NCBI RefSeq assembly: GCF_902506145.1
Contig: NZ_LR733520.1
Coordinates: forward strand, 716,057-780,056
Source: Burkholderia sp. 8Y
GTDB lineage: Bacteria > Pseudomonadota > Gammaproteobacteria > Burkholderiales > Burkholderiaceae
Reading direction: 5' to 3'
Length of the DNA: 64,000 bases
Position numbers and translations under genes: made by a program. The first letter of the stretch is position 1, and every line of letters begins with the position of its first letter. Positions 44,901 through 54,207 of the stretch are shown one piece after another. The notes under the pieces were generated by a model. It made no database searches, was not told where the DNA came from, and worked only from the letters and a program-made list of their open reading frames with translations.

Positions 44901-47307
44901 CGGTTGCCGCCATCGCGTTCGCGGCGGCGACTGCGGTCACACCCGTGCTCTCTTCGCGTTGAATACTTGCTTCCGAAGCTACGTGCGTGCCTCGTAAATC
45001 TGCTTGCCGCATTTCCGAAGCGGTTGCCGCCATCGCGTCGGCGGTGGCGACTGCGGGCACACCCGTGCGCTCTTCACGCTGAATGCCTGCTGCCAAAGCT
45101 ACTTGCGTGCTTCGCGAGTCGGCTTGCGGCATGTTCGGAGCCGTCGCCGCGATGACGCCAGCGGGCGGCACTGCGCGCATTACCGTGCTTGCTGGCATTC
45201 CAACTTCTGCAGCTGCTCCCGAATCGACGCGCAACGCTTCGCGCCCCGTCAGCCGTTGCGTTTGCTGCGCACGCAGCGTTGTCACGGACATTGCATCCGA
45301 GTGGGCCCCTTCGGCCGCTGCCGTGCTCGCTTCTCGTTCAAACGCGGCGACAGAAGCAGCCGACGACGCCTCGTGCGTGCTGACAGATGCAGCTTGCGAC
45401 ATACGCGGACTCGCTGCTGACACCCCGTCGGCAGGCGATGCTGCCGACATTTTCCTGCTTACATCGCGCTGGCAGTCTCCGCCAGCTTGCGAGGCTTCGC
45501 CCGGGTGTAGTCCTTTGGCTCGCGACGTGGCCGGCATTGAATCGGTGTGTCCGTCCGGGGCGGTTTCGTTGCTCGCGCGGCGTTGAGCGTCCGCAGTGCC
45601 TGCGTCCGGGGCCATCAGCCGCGCTTCTTGCATGCTCACCGAGCCGGCTCGCGGCGCCGCTAAGACCGTTGCCGCGATTGCTGCCGTTCCGCGTCCAACG
45701 CCAGTACCCGAAGCGACCGGCGATGCTTCGACAGGTACGCTCGACCGCTGGCCCTGTTCCACGCCCGCAGTCGTGTTCTGCGAAGCGTCGTTGAAGCGCG
45801 CGGCGGCGGACTCGGCGCGCGGCCGAAGCGAAGCGGGCATGGGCGCCCGATCGCCCGAGGCGCTGGCCTCCCAAGCTCTCGCGGGCGAAGACGCGGGCTC
45901 CGTCGTCGCGCGGTTCGAAGTCAACGACGCCGCGTCATTCACTGGCGCAGCCTGCGCCTCGTGATGGCGCGCGAGACTCGCCCCGGCAAGCGACGTCCAC
46001 AGCGCCGCTTTTTCCTCGATGGAACGCAGCGTCGCCTGAATCGCGTCGGCCGCAGGCGGCGGCGCGGGCGGCGAAGGCGGACGGGAAAACACCGGCGGCG
46101 CGAAGGCTGACGAGCGCCCGTCGCCTGTCGCATCCGTCGGCAGCGGGCGCCTTGACACAGGGCGCGATGTCTGAAGCGAGGTCGAGACGGACGACGAAAG
46201 CGGTCTGCGCGTCGGGATGCCGCTCTGCGGCGCGGGCGCCGAACCACTCGCGGCCACAGCGGCGCGTGCGGGCATGGCAGGCGATCGCTGGCCCGCGCCA
46301 ATCGGAGCAGGCGAAGAGGAGACCGTAGAAGGCGCAACCGCAGACGGCGACCGCGCGACAGACCGCATCGACGTTGCCGTGGCGGCTTCGCCGCGCGCAG
46401 CAGAGCCGGAAGCCGACTTAGTGCTTGAAGCCGATTTGACAGGCGAGTTCGTCGACCCGAGGGCCGCCGCTGCCGTCGATAGCGAATTCAGCCATCCGTC
46501 CGGCGCGACCGGCTCGACGAACGCCGAAACCGGCGTGCCGGCGCGCTCGAACGCGGGACGCCGTGAATACGCTTCCGCCGTCGCCGCGATGCTCGCCGCC
46601 GATGCTTCCGCGCCCTTGGGGACGCGCGCGGTCGTGGCAGGCGGACGCCACGGCGTCGGCCGCTGATAGCGTCCACTGCGCTGGCCGGTAGGCATGCCGA
46701 GCGTCGGCTCGTCGGACGACGTGCGCGAGCCCATCGCATCGAATCGTTCGCCGATGCCTCGTAGCGGCATGTCCGCTGCCGGCGCTTCCCGCGTGCGGCG
46801 CTCGCGCCAGCGCATGCCGGTCGACTTTTCGCCCGACTTTGCACTCCGCTTCGCGCTCGACTTTGCCCGCGCAGGCTCTCGCTGGCGCGACTCGCGTTCC
46901 GATTCCTCGCGCGGCGTGAGCCAGCTTTGCGGCAGGCCGAAGCCGAACGCTTCGTCGGCCCAGGCGAGCACTGAACGCCAGCTGAATTCGACGAGCCACG
47001 GCAGACTGATTGCCAACGCCAGGCCCGCGATCGCAATAGCGCCCGGGGCATGAGCGAGAGCGGCGAGCGCCCCCGCGAGCGCGCGGCCGCAGCGATTCAC
47101 GTTCTCCTGCGCTTCTAGCGCGCCGGCAAGCGCGCCTTCGAGCGTCGCGCTCGACAGCAGCACGCAGAAGAAGCCGAGCCACAGTCGAATCGTGCCCGGA
47201 CCACGCAGCCCCGCGCCGCCCGGCAACACCGATTTGACGACGCGCCAGACGAGAGCGAGAAACCAGACGACTGATGCACCGAACCAGCCGAGAACTACCG
47301 TGTGCAT
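41938..47307 (-). CDS. ftsK: DNA translocase FtsK, with very long repeat-containing linker
   Basis: 1789 residues, far longer than usual. N-terminal part (about 1-125) has three to four membrane helices. A linker of over 1100 residues is Ala/Ser/Thr/Pro-rich and holds 40-residue tandem repeats (about residues 725-948). The C-terminal motor has Walker [10 protein letters not shown] (about 1450) and Walker [13 protein letters not shown] (about 1570), and the gamma winged helix that reads KOPS sites forms the last 65 residues ([23 protein letters not shown]). FtsK pumps DNA at the septum and activates XerCD recombination. The stop is 9 nt from the convergent metal transporter gene. Confidence 0.93.
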   Translation of the reverse strand: MHTVVLGWFGASVVWFLALVWRVVKSVLPGGAGLRGPGTIRLWLGFFCVLLSSATLEGALAGALEAQENVNRCGRALAGALAALAHAPGAIAIAGLALAISLPWLVEFSWRSVLAWADEAFGFGLPQSWLTPREESERESRQREPARAKSSAKRSAKSGEKSTGMRWRERRTREAPAADMPLRGIGERFDAMGSRTSSDEPTLGMPTGQRSGRYQRPTPWRPPATTARVPKGAEASAASIAATAEAYSRRPAFERAGTPVSAFVEPVAPDGWLNSLSTAAAALGSTNSPVKSASSTKSASGSAARGEAATATSMRSVARSPSAVAPSTVSSSPAPIGAGQRSPAMPARAAVAASGSAPAPQSGIPTRRPLSSSVSTSLQTSRPVSRRPLPTDATGDGRSSAFAPPVFSRPPSPPAPPPAADAIQATLRSIEEKAALWTSLAGASLARHHEAQAAPVNDAASLTSNRATTEPASSPARAWEASASGDRAPMPASLRPRAESAAARFNDASQNTTAGVEQGQRSSVPVEASPVASGTGVGRGTAAIAATVLAAPRAGSVSMQEARLMAPDAGTADAQRRASNETAPDGHTDSMPATSRAKGLHPGEASQAGGDCQRDVSRKMSAASPADGVSAASPRMSQAASVSTHEASSAASVAAFEREASTAAAEGAHSDAMSVTTLRAQQTQRLTGREALRVDSGAAAEVGMPASTVMRAVPPAGVIAATAPNMPQADSRSTQVALAAGIQREERTGVPAVATADAMAATASEMRQADLRGTHVASEASIQREESTGVTAVAAANAMAATASEMPQADLRGTHVASEASIQREESTGVTAVAAANATAATAPEMPQADSQGTHVASEAGNQREESTGAPAVTAADATAATALERPQADVRGTHVASEASIQREESAVVPAVPAAHATAAPAPEMPQADSRGTHIASEAGIQREARTAGAMPATSLKTPQTGTLTHEAPVTSSSSADIGREVRAETAAQPYIEATSATSALEPQTKPTSTRETSAVAPTVTEADASLANEARIEGQSRGIVASSFAPATASHEVVNANAAVPAAPTRGAHRASIEPSPALPSQPPMFATPASTTFAAIAVVPAAQTVAEAPASTGAGIVQSPAAFSTNVTADARATVEREPHAPPSLMNEAPATEPALPGMKAIASPAAASHLKTSRDDWRLDAPTTASAQPSPPTADIALDRPDYPFDAAPILPPPLPRALSEPAGHAPSFDETPPWLDHEPRTLPLTEAPPALGNETTHASIDAPRPAAAPEPRQPVRGFTPTEFEFHAPQASAVELPTLDLLEPASDEVEPVSEERLADTGQLIEQRLQEFKVPVTVVGASAGPVITRFEVEPALGVRGSQIVGLMKDLSRGLGLTSIRVVETIPGKTCMGLELPNARRQMIRLSEILEDDVYRASKSNLTIAMGKDIVGNPVVTDLAKAPHMLVAGTTGSGKSVAINAMILSLLYKAKPEDVRLIMIDPKMLELSVYEGIPHLLAPVVTDMKLASNALNWCVGEMEKRYRLMSAVGVRNLQGFNQKVRNTEAAGKKLTNPFSLTPDAPEPLSTLPLIVVVIDELADLMMVAGKQIEQLIARLAQKARAAGIHLILATQRPSVDVITGLIKANIPTRVAFQVSSKIDSRTILDQMGAESLLGAGDMLFLPPGTGYPQRVHGAFVADDEVHRVVEYLKQFGEPEYEEGILSGPTPEGGSQDLFGEAPDAEADPLYDEAVAFVVRTRRASISSVQRQLRIGYNRAARLVEQMEAAGLVSPMGSNGNREVLAPPGPAD
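44461..45135 (-). repeat. 120-bp in-frame tandem repeats in the ftsK linker
   Basis: About 5.6 direct copies of a 120-bp unit, each coding for about 40 residues with core [23 protein letters not shown] and an Ala-rich tail. The copies at 44821-44940 and 44941-45060 are almost identical (about 5 differences), so the array expanded recently; outer copies have drifted. The period is a multiple of three, so copy change keeps the frame. Confidence 0.9.
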
Positions 47308-47512
47308 GCTAAGGATTGAACCAAGGTTGGATGAGACGGATGAGATGGCCGCCCGGCGACGCGCGGCGCTCGAAGAGCGTGTGAGTTGCGCGCAGGCCGG
47401 GCATATCGACTGAGCAGTGTACCGGCTGTCGGCTGAACGCGACGGGCATGGCGCAAGCGCGCAACACTCTACTTGCGATGCGCCACGCTCAGGCAGAAGC
47501 GGCCGCGACAGG

Positions 47513-48070
47513 TCATGGCGCGCGCTCGGCGAAGGTAAGCACGGCGCCGTTGTCGAGCGTCAACTGAAGCGACTGCGGCGGATTCATCTGCACGCCGCTC
47601 TTTGCCACGTGAGCGAGCGCGTCCAGATAAGGCTGCTCCACGGCGCCGCCCACGCTCGACGCGCAGGCCATGCGGGTGCCGGCGAGCGGGCCGAAACTCA
47701 GCTTGCCGTCCTTGAGGTCATACGCGCCGGTGTACCGGTTGCAGCCAGAAAAGCCGCTCGCGCGCCGACGGCCACTCTCAGTCGAGAAGTCGAGCGTGAT
47801 CGGCTGACTGCCCACGGCGCGGCCGGGTAAAGCGCGCGGCTGGCCGTTCGCCTCGGTCCAGTTCGTCAGTTCCCAGTGCGTGTCGTCGAGCAACTGCGTC
47901 GCGGCGGGATTGTAAGGATCCGTGGGCGGCGCGCTTGCGTCGGAATGCTTCGGCATGGCGCATCCGCTCCCGAGACTCGCCATCAAGAGTGCGACGCCGG
48001 CGCTGAGCGCAAAGGATGCCCGCGAGCGCGGCATCGAGCGGGAAGAAGCGCGACGAAAATGCGAAGACAT
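47513..48070 (-). CDS. META domain-containing lipoprotein (HslJ-like)
   Basis: 185-residue protein with an N-terminal basic leader, a hydrophobic stretch ([14 protein letters not shown]) and a lipobox LGSGC, so it is a lipoprotein. The body shows the META/HslJ pattern: [48 protein letters not shown] and a closing [14 protein letters not shown]. HslJ is linked to heat shock and novobiocin tolerance in E. coli but has no firm role. The ATG at 48070 is favoured; the longer TTG start at 48082 adds four residues only. It is divergent from purT. Confidence 0.85.
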   Translation of the reverse strand: MSSHFRRASSRSMPRSRASFALSAGVALLMASLGSGCAMPKHSDASAPPTDPYNPAATQLLDDTHWELTNWTEANGQPRALPGRAVGSQPITLDFSTESGRRRASGFSGCNRYTGAYDLKDGKLSFGPLAGTRMACASSVGGAVEQPYLDALAHVAKSGVQMNPPQSLQLTLDNGAVLTFAERAP

Positions 48071-48352
48071 CGATGATCCCAAAGCTGGCGAAAGCCGTAA
48101 GCGTACCGCACGCGTCGTACAGTTTGTCCAGCTTTGAGATGCAACAAATCATTCGTCGCGGTGTGCGCGGGCAACGCGTGAGGGAATTCGTCGCGCGGGC
48201 ACGAGTCCATACCTCTTGTCAATATGCCAAACGGCTGAGCGTTCGCTTACGGCGATGCGTGTTAACATCGCCGCCAATCATTGAAGCTAGTCGGTTTCCA
48301 GCTCGTGAAGGGCTCGCGGCCGACGCACAATCGAATCGATTCTGGAGCACGC

Positions 48353-49600
48353 ATGCAGACCGACCCGCCCGGCAAGAACGCAGCGCATGACATCGCCTTG
48401 CGCATCGGCACGCCGCTTTCTTCCAGCGCCACGCGCGTCATGCTGCTCGGAGCGGGCGAACTCGGCAAGGAAGTGATCATTGCGCTGCAACGTCTGGGCG
48501 TCGAAGTGATCGCGGTCGATCGATACGCCAACGCGCCGGGGCATCAGGTCGCTCACCGGGCGCACGTCATCGACATGACGGACGCCGCCGCGTTGCGCGC
48601 GCTCGTCGAAAGCGAGAAGCCGCATTTGATCGTGCCGGAAATCGAGGCCATCGCGACCGACGCGCTCGCCGAAATCGAGGCGTCGGACTTGGCCACGGTC
48701 ATTCCGACAGCGCGGGCCACGCAACTCACGATGAATCGCGAAGGCATTCGCCGGCTGGCCGCCGAAACGCTCGGCTTGCCGACATCGCCTTATGCGTTCG
48801 CGCAATCACTCGACGAGATGAAAGCCGCGATCGCGAAGATCGGCTTTCCGTGCGTCGTGAAACCTGTGATGTCGTCGTCGGGCAAGGGGCAGTCCGTGCT
48901 GCGCAGCGACGCCGACGTGGAGCCGGCGTGGGATTACGCGATGGCGGGCGGGCGCGTCAATCACGGTCGCGTGATCGTGGAAGGCTTCATCGACTTCGAG
49001 TACGAAATCACGCAACTCACCGTGCGCGCGGCCGATCCCGCGAGCGGCGAAACGCAGACGTATTTCTGCGAGCCGATCGGGCATCTTCAGGTGGCGGGCG
49101 ATTACGTCGAATCGTGGCAGCCGCAAGCCATGAACGCGGGCGCGCTGCAAAAAGCACGCGATGTCGCCGCGAAGGTGACGACGGCGCTCGGCGGACGCGG
49201 CCTGTTCGGCGTGGAACTCTTCGTGCGTGGCGACGACGTGTGGTTCTCCGAAGTCAGCCCGCGTCCGCACGATACCGGCCTCGTCACGCTCGCGACGCAG
49301 CGTTTCTCCGAATTCGAGCTTCATGCACGCGCGATTCTCGGGCTGCCCGTGGACACGTCGCTGAGCACGCCGGGCGCGTCGGCAGTCATTTACGGCGGTC
49401 TCGACGAAGCAGGCATCGCGTTCGAAGGCGTTCGCGACGCGCTCGCCGTGCCGGGCGCGGACCTGCGGCTTTTCGGCAAGCCCGAGAGCTTCGCCAAGCG
49501 GCGGATGGGTGTCGCGGTGGCAACGGGTGTCGATACGGACGAGGCGCGCGAGCGCGCGAAGCTCGCGGCATCGAAGGTACGGCCGGTTTCGACGAAGTGA
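48353..49600 (+). CDS. purT: Formate-dependent phosphoribosylglycinamide formyltransferase
   Basis: 415-residue ATP-grasp enzyme that uses formate and ATP to make formyl-GAR, the third step of purine synthesis; it is the folate-independent alternative to PurN. The N-terminal [23 protein letters not shown] loop, [27 protein letters not shown] and [16 protein letters not shown] match the family. The ATG at 48353 has a GGAG site at normal spacing; an upstream in-frame ATG at 48281 is less likely. A small lipoprotein gene follows, but a common role is not expected. Confidence 0.95.
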   Translation: MQTDPPGKNAAHDIALRIGTPLSSSATRVMLLGAGELGKEVIIALQRLGVEVIAVDRYANAPGHQVAHRAHVIDMTDAAALRALVESEKPHLIVPEIEAIATDALAEIEASDLATVIPTARATQLTMNREGIRRLAAETLGLPTSPYAFAQSLDEMKAAIAKIGFPCVVKPVMSSSGKGQSVLRSDADVEPAWDYAMAGGRVNHGRVIVEGFIDFEYEITQLTVRAADPASGETQTYFCEPIGHLQVAGDYVESWQPQAMNAGALQKARDVAAKVTTALGGRGLFGVELFVRGDDVWFSEVSPRPHDTGLVTLATQRFSEFELHARAILGLPVDTSLSTPGASAVIYGGLDEAGIAFEGVRDALAVPGADLRLFGKPESFAKRRMGVAVATGVDTDEARERAKLAASKVRPVSTK

Positions 49601-49649
49601 GGGCGCGTCAGCGAGGGCTGACGGCTCTGGAAGGGACGGGAGCAAGACA

Positions 49650-49820
49650 GTGAAACGCTTATTTTTCGCCGCGCTCATCGCGGCATGCGTGGGGCTTTCG
49701 GGCTGCGGCCTCGCGGCCGCGCCGTGCCGGATTGCATCGGCGGGCCTGAAGATCGTGCCAGTCGTCGGTCACGTCGCCGCCGCGCCGACCGATGCGTGCG
49801 CCGACGTCATCGATCCTTGA
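49650..49820 (+). CDS. Small lipoprotein (DUF6726-like)
   Basis: 56-residue lipoprotein starting with GTG at 49650: VKRLFFAALIAACVGLSGC is a complete signal with lipobox LSGC, followed by a short mature part ending VAAAPTDACADVIDP. It has four Cys after or at the lipid anchor (C19, C21?), counted only roughly, and resembles small lipoproteins annotated DUF6726 in Burkholderia. A GGGAG ribosome site precedes the start. Function unknown; a MliC-like gene starts 41 nt later. Confidence 0.75.
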   Translation: MKRLFFAALIAACVGLSGCGLAAAPCRIASAGLKIVPVVGHVAAAPTDACADVIDP

Positions 49821-49861
49821 CCGGCACGCGCGGCCGTCATCGCAGAATGAAGAACCGAACG

Positions 49862-50236
49862 ATGAACAAGCTCATCACTTACCTGATCGCCGCGCTGGTT
49901 GCGCTCGCGTCGTTGACTACGCAAACCGCGCGGGCAATGCCGCTGACGGTTCAGCAAATCCAGACGGCATCGACGCACACCACGCATTACGACTGCCGGG
50001 ACGGCAAAACCGTCACCGTGCAATACACGAACGCGCGCAATCGCCAGAGCTTCGCGGCGCTGACCGTCGACGGGCGCAAGCTCCTGTTCGTCAACGTGAT
50101 CGCGGGATCGGGCGCTAGATACGCCGCCGATCAATACGTCTGGTGGACCAAGGGCCCGCAGGCCAACCTGTACGATGAGATGGCCGCTAAAGATTCCCCG
50201 CCGCTGCTCGCGGACTGTCAGGCGCGAGAAAAGTAG
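49862..50236 (+). CDS. MliC-like lysozyme inhibitor domain protein
   Basis: 124-residue exported protein: signal MNKLITYLIAALVALASLTT with cleavage probably after ARA, then a small beta-barrel with HYDCRDGKTVTVQYTNAR, a pattern of the C-type lysozyme inhibitor (MliC/PliC) fold, and a C-terminal DCQ that would pair with the first Cys. It is periplasmic rather than lipid-anchored as there is no lipobox. The ATG at 49862 is used; one at 49847 adds five residues. It may share a transcript with the small lipoprotein gene upstream. Confidence 0.8.
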   Translation: MNKLITYLIAALVALASLTTQTARAMPLTVQQIQTASTHTTHYDCRDGKTVTVQYTNARNRQSFAALTVDGRKLLFVNVIAGSGARYAADQYVWWTKGPQANLYDEMAAKDSPPLLADCQAREK

Positions 50237-50699
50237 GCCGGAAGCGCCTGCGCAGCGTGTGGCGGCGGCCGTCCGGCCCTTTGACAGGCGGTGCTACAAT
50301 GTGCGGCTTTCCCGCAGTGAAAGGGCGGCAGTCGCGAGCGGGCCTTGCCCGCGCCGGAGCAACCGCATTCTGCTGCCGACGCGCACGCCGCACGGCGCCC
50401 GATGTCGTCAAAGCGTCACGGAAGCCGTGTTCCATCCAGGTGTGGGCCAAGCTGGGTTCGAAGGCGGCGGGAAGCAAGCCCCGGCGCCCGCCCGCCGAAG
50501 CCGGACGCCCGGCGCCCGGCCGAGTGTTCCGACGCGCCAAGGCACGCATCATGCGCAAGAGAAGCGCGCAACTTCTAGCAAATTGCGTCGCGGGTCATTC
50601 CGCGCCACCAAAACACACGCGTGATCGCCGGATCCGTTTCAACCATCGTTCACGCGCGCCGCACCGAGCGGCCTTTTAGCGAAAGCCAAGATAGTCACC
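50237..50699. other. Long leader region of rhlE
   Basis: 463 nt without a supported gene. An extended -10 promoter element is at 50292-50300, so about 390 nt of transcribed leader would precede rhlE. Open frames in it lack codon bias and family resemblance. The ribosome site next to the rhlE ATG is weak. Confidence 0.5.
50292..50300 (+). promoter_or_regulatory. Extended -10 promoter element upstream of rhlE
   Basis: TGCTACAAT, an extended -10 (TG-n-TACAAT). A TTGACA lies at 50281-50286, but only 8 nt from the -10, too close to serve as its -35. The extended -10 may suffice without a -35. Confidence 0.5.
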
Positions 50700-52181
50700 A
50701 TGTCTGATTCCGTCGCACCGAACACGTCCACCGAAGAAGCCGCGGCCGCACCGACGTTCGACCAGTTCGGCTTGTCTCCCGAGATCTTGAAGGCGGTGCG
50801 CGAGTCGGGCTATACGACGCCCACGCCCATTCAGGCGCAAGCCATTCCGGTCGTGCTGTCGGGCCGCGACGTGATGGGCGCGGCTCAGACCGGCACGGGC
50901 AAGACGGCGAGCTTCTCGCTGCCGATCATCCAGCGTCTGCTGCCGAACGCCAACACCAGCGCATCGCCCGCGCGCCATCCCGTGCGCGCGCTCATGCTCA
51001 CGCCGACGCGCGAGCTGGCCGATCAGGTCGCCGCCAACGTCCAGACCTATTCGAAGCACACGCCGCTGCGCAGCACGGTCGTATTCGGCGGCGTGGACAT
51101 GAATCCGCAGTCCGAGGCACTGCGCCGCGGCGTCGAGATTCTGATTGCCACGCCGGGCCGTCTGCTGGATCACGTGCAACAGAAGACGCTCAATCTCGGC
51201 CAGGTGCAGATGCTCGTGCTCGATGAAGCCGACCGCATGCTGGACATGGGCTTCCTGCCCGACCTGCAACGCATCCTGAACTTGCTGCCGAAGGAACGTC
51301 AGACGCTGCTTTTCTCGGCTACCTTCTCGCCGGAAATCAAGAAACTGGCGGCGACGTATCTGCGCAATCCGCAAACCATCGAAGTCGCGCGCAGCAACTC
51401 GACCGCGACCAACGTGCGCCAGATCGTCTACGAAGTCCACGAGAGCGACAAGTCGGGCGCGGTCGCGCAGATCATCCGCGAGCGCGGGCTCAAGCAGGTG
51501 ATCGTGTTCTGCAACAGCAAGATCGGCGCGAGCCGGCTCGCGCGCGTGCTGGAGCGCGACGGCATCGTGGCGACCGCGATTCACGGCGACCGTTCGCAAA
51601 GCGAGCGCATGCAGGCGCTCGACGCGTTCAAGCGCGGCGAAATCGAGGCGCTCGTGGCGACCGATGTCGCGGCGCGCGGTCTCGACATCGCCGAACTGCC
51701 GGCGGTCATCAACTTCGATCTGCCGTTCAACGCGGAAGATTACGTGCACCGCATCGGCCGGACGGGTCGCGCGGGCGCCTCCGGGGACGCGCTTTCGCTG
51801 TGCAGCCCGAACGAGCGCAAGCAGCTGGCGGACATCGAGAAACTCATCAAGCGTCCGCTCGAAGTCGAGACGCTGCAAGTCGCCTCGCCCGTGCGGCGCG
51901 ACGCATCGCGCCGCGACGAGCGGCCCGCGCGCGGCGAGCGTTCGGAGCATCGGCACGGCGCGCGGGAGGAGTCGGGCTCGCGGCGCCGCACGTCCAGTTC
52001 GTATGACCGCCCGCGCGGGCGTCAGCAGCCGGTGGACGAGTTCTTCTTGAAGCCCTACGAACCGTCGCCCGCGGCGATGAAGCGTCAGGAGGAAACGGTC
52101 GAGCCTGAGCGCAAGACTGCGCCGAAGCAGCCGCTTGCGGCGCTCCTCGGCGGATTGGGCATGCCGCGCAAGACGTCGTGA
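50700..52181 (+). CDS. rhlE: DEAD-box ATP-dependent RNA helicase RhlE
   Basis: 493-residue helicase. Motifs in order: Q motif FDQFGLSPEILKAVRESGYTTPTPIQ, Walker A AQTGTGKT, PTRELA, TPGRLLD, DEAD (LVLDEADRMLDMGF), SAT (LLFSATFS), and the C-terminal HRIGRTGRAG. A polar, Arg-rich tail of about 100 residues follows (RRDERPARGERSEHRHGAREES), as in RhlE, and likely binds RNA. It acts in ribosome assembly and RNA decay, often at low temperature. It has a long leader and ends with a clear terminator. Confidence 0.94.
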   Translation: MSDSVAPNTSTEEAAAAPTFDQFGLSPEILKAVRESGYTTPTPIQAQAIPVVLSGRDVMGAAQTGTGKTASFSLPIIQRLLPNANTSASPARHPVRALMLTPTRELADQVAANVQTYSKHTPLRSTVVFGGVDMNPQSEALRRGVEILIATPGRLLDHVQQKTLNLGQVQMLVLDEADRMLDMGFLPDLQRILNLLPKERQTLLFSATFSPEIKKLAATYLRNPQTIEVARSNSTATNVRQIVYEVHESDKSGAVAQIIRERGLKQVIVFCNSKIGASRLARVLERDGIVATAIHGDRSQSERMQALDAFKRGEIEALVATDVAARGLDIAELPAVINFDLPFNAEDYVHRIGRTGRAGASGDALSLCSPNERKQLADIEKLIKRPLEVETLQVASPVRRDASRRDERPARGERSEHRHGAREESGSRRRTSSSYDRPRGRQQPVDEFFLKPYEPSPAAMKRQEETVEPERKTAPKQPLAALLGGLGMPRKTS

Positions 52182-52202
52182 GCGCCTGAATCGCGTCAAT
52201 GG

Positions 52203-52235
52203 AAACGGCAGCCTGCAACGGCTGCCGTTTTTCAT
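52203..52235 (+). terminator. Terminator after rhlE
   Basis: 11-bp stem AAACGGCAGCC (52203-52213) with GGCTGCCGTTT (52220-52230), 6-nt loop, then two more T residues. It is 21 nt after the rhlE stop and ends just before the stop of the convergent gluQRS gene, which it may also serve. Confidence 0.85.
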
Positions 52236-52236
52236 C

Positions 52237-53109
52237 TCAGGGCACGAATCGCTTCGCCCAGCCGGCGATCGCGCTCGCATAGAACGCATCGAGCGAGCGC
52301 GCCGCCGAGGCATCGATGCCCAGATGCCGCGCCGCCTGCACGAGTGCATCGAGCGGAGCGTTTCGATCGAGCGGCGTTGCGCCGGTCTGCTTGCTGAGCT
52401 TTTCGCCGGCTTCGTTCGTGACGACCGGCACGTGCAGGTAAGAGGGCGTCGGCGCGCGGAGGCACTGCTGAAGGTAGATTTGCCGAGCGGTCGAATCCAG
52501 CAGGTCCGCGCCGCGCACGATGTGCGTGATGCCGGCGTCGGCGTCATCGACGACGACCGCCAGTTGATACGCCCACAAGCCGTCCGCGCGCTTGAGCGCG
52601 AAGTCGCCGACTTCGGTGGCGAGATCTTGCGACTGCGGCCCTTGCCAGCGGTCAACAAACGTCACGCGCGCGGCATCGCCATCCGGCACCCGAAGCCGCC
52701 ACGCGCGCGCCGGGCGGCCGTTCAGCCCGTTGCGGCAGGTTCCGGGATATGCGAGCGTCGCGTGACGCGCGTGCGCATGCACGAGGGAATCGGCGATCTC
52801 GCGCCGCGTGCAGCCGCATGGATAAACGAGGCCGCCGGCTTGCAACCGCTCGAAGGCGCGCGCGTACGCGTCGTCGCGCCGGCTCTGCCAGACCGGCGGC
52901 TCGTCCGACTCCATGCCGAAGCGGGCGAGCGTCGCGAGAATGTCGTCGGCGGCGCCTGGCACCGTGCGCGGCGAATCGACATCCTCGATCCGCACGATCC
53001 ACGTTCCGCCGTGCGCGCGGGCATCGAGAAAACTCGCCAGCGCGCTGACGAGCGATCCCGCATGCAGCGGACCCGTCGGCGAAGGCGCGAAGCGGCCGCG
53101 ATAGCTCAT
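52237..53109 (-). CDS. gluQRS: Glutamyl-queuosine tRNA(Asp) synthetase
   Basis: 290-residue truncated relative of glutamyl-tRNA synthetase that attaches Glu to the queuosine at position 34 of tRNA(Asp). It has the HIGH-like region [20 protein letters not shown], the zinc-site Cys pair YPCGC with later Cys in YPGTCRNG, and KLSKQ in place of KMSKS, as in the family. The anticodon-binding domain of GluRS is missing, as expected. It lies 10 nt downstream of trhO on the same strand, so the two genes are cotranscribed. Confidence 0.93.
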   Translation of the reverse strand: MSYRGRFAPSPTGPLHAGSLVSALASFLDARAHGGTWIVRIEDVDSPRTVPGAADDILATLARFGMESDEPPVWQSRRDDAYARAFERLQAGGLVYPCGCTRREIADSLVHAHARHATLAYPGTCRNGLNGRPARAWRLRVPDGDAARVTFVDRWQGPQSQDLATEVGDFALKRADGLWAYQLAVVVDDADAGITHIVRGADLLDSTARQIYLQQCLRAPTPSYLHVPVVTNEAGEKLSKQTGATPLDRNAPLDALVQAARHLGIDASAARSLDAFYASAIAGWAKRFVP

Positions 53110-53119
53110 CTAACGGTGC

Positions 53120-53983
53120 TTAGGCCGCCTGGCCGACTTTCGCGTCCGGATGACACGCGGGACACGTTTCGCCCGCCTTGTAATACGGCGATTGCTGGTC
53201 CTCGACGCTCACGACCGCCCGGCAGCCGAAGCACTGCGCGGTGGCCGTCGGCTGAAGAGTCGGATCGAGCGCGGTGCGGTGATCGAACACGAAGCAGTCG
53301 CCCGTGTAATGCGCGCCGCCCACTTGCTCGAAGTACTTCAGAATGCCGCCTTCGAGCTGATAAACGTGATCGATGCCGACTTCCTTCATGTGGATGGCGG
53401 CTTTTTCGCAGCGGATTCCGCCCGTGCAAAACGACACCACCGTCTTGCCTTCCAGGTCCGCGCGGTTCTGCTCGATCACCTCGGGAAACTCGCTGAACTT
53501 CGTGATGCGATAGTCGAGCGCGTTCTCGAACGTGCCGACATCCACTTCGAACGCATTGCGCGTGTCGAGCATCACGACGGGGCGGCCGGCGTCGTCGTGA
53601 CCGCGGTCGAGCCAGGCTTTCAGCGTGGGCGCATCCACCGACGGCGCGCGGCCGAGTTCCGGCTTGATGGCGGGCTTTTTCATCGTGATGATTTCGCGCT
53701 TGAGCCTCACGAGCATGCGGCGAAACGGCTGCTCGTCGGAGAAGCTCTCTTTGAATTGCAGATCGGCGAAACGGCCGCCGAAAAGCGCATCGGTACGCAA
53801 ATAGTCGATGAATCCGCGCACTTGCGGAACCGGCCCCGCGATGAACAGATTGATGCCCTCCGGCGCCAGCAGGATCGTGCCCTTGAGTCCGAGCGCATGG
53901 CAGCGTTCGGTGACGAGCGGCCGCCACGTGGGGCCGTCCTCGATGGTGACGAATTTGTAGGCGGAAAGGTTCAGTATGCTCAT
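53120..53983 (-). CDS. trhO: tRNA uridine(34) hydroxylase (rhodanese-domain, TrhO/YceA)
   Basis: 287-residue protein. The N-terminal acylphosphatase-like domain ([17 protein letters not shown] onward) is followed by a rhodanese domain with active-site Cys186 in [20 protein letters not shown]-terminal four-Cys element (QCFGCRA and ETCPACHPD) probably binds zinc. TrhO makes 5-hydroxyuridine at wobble position 34 of certain tRNAs. The ATG at 53983 is used; the longer frame crosses the divergent dnaE promoter region. It is the first gene of the trhO-gluQRS unit. Confidence 0.9.
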   Translation of the reverse strand: MSILNLSAYKFVTIEDGPTWRPLVTERCHALGLKGTILLAPEGINLFIAGPVPQVRGFIDYLRTDALFGGRFADLQFKESFSDEQPFRRMLVRLKREIITMKKPAIKPELGRAPSVDAPTLKAWLDRGHDDAGRPVVMLDTRNAFEVDVGTFENALDYRITKFSEFPEVIEQNRADLEGKTVVSFCTGGIRCEKAAIHMKEVGIDHVYQLEGGILKYFEQVGGAHYTGDCFVFDHRTALDPTLQPTATAQCFGCRAVVSVEDQQSPYYKAGETCPACHPDAKVGQAA

Positions 53984-54207
53984 GATCGAATACGGGTGAA
54001 ACGCGTGAAAACGGGACCGACGCGGCACGATTGCGCCGCGCAAACCGCTATTATCCCGCAAACGGCGGTCGCGTCCGGCGCGGCGCGCGGCGTCGTTTTG
54101 GCGATCCCTTGCGCGTGCTCAATTTCGAGAGCGGCGAGCGCCTTATCCGTTCGGCCAACGCGGCGCTCGCGGGCAATTTCGCGACGGCCCGCATGTACAA
54201 TATCGGC

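Noticed and set aside
44407..45155. Plus-strand frames with tandem peptide repeats ([14 protein letters not shown] type)
   Set aside because: They mirror the 120-bp repeats of ftsK on the other strand; the period keeps every frame open. The FtsK frame is the real one.
47417..47830. Plus-strand ORF opposite the META-domain gene
   Set aside because: Overlaps a well supported lipoprotein gene and has no domain.
49606..49623. Hairpin CGTCAGC-N4-GCTGACG after purT as a terminator
   Set aside because: No T-run follows and the next start is only 27 nt away.
50281..50300. TTGACA followed by TACAAT as a classical sigma-70 promoter
   Set aside because: The spacer is only 8 nt; only the extended -10 is kept.
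50257..50679. ORFs in the rhlE leader
   Set aside because: Arg/Pro-rich, no start context and no conserved look; treated as noncoding leader.
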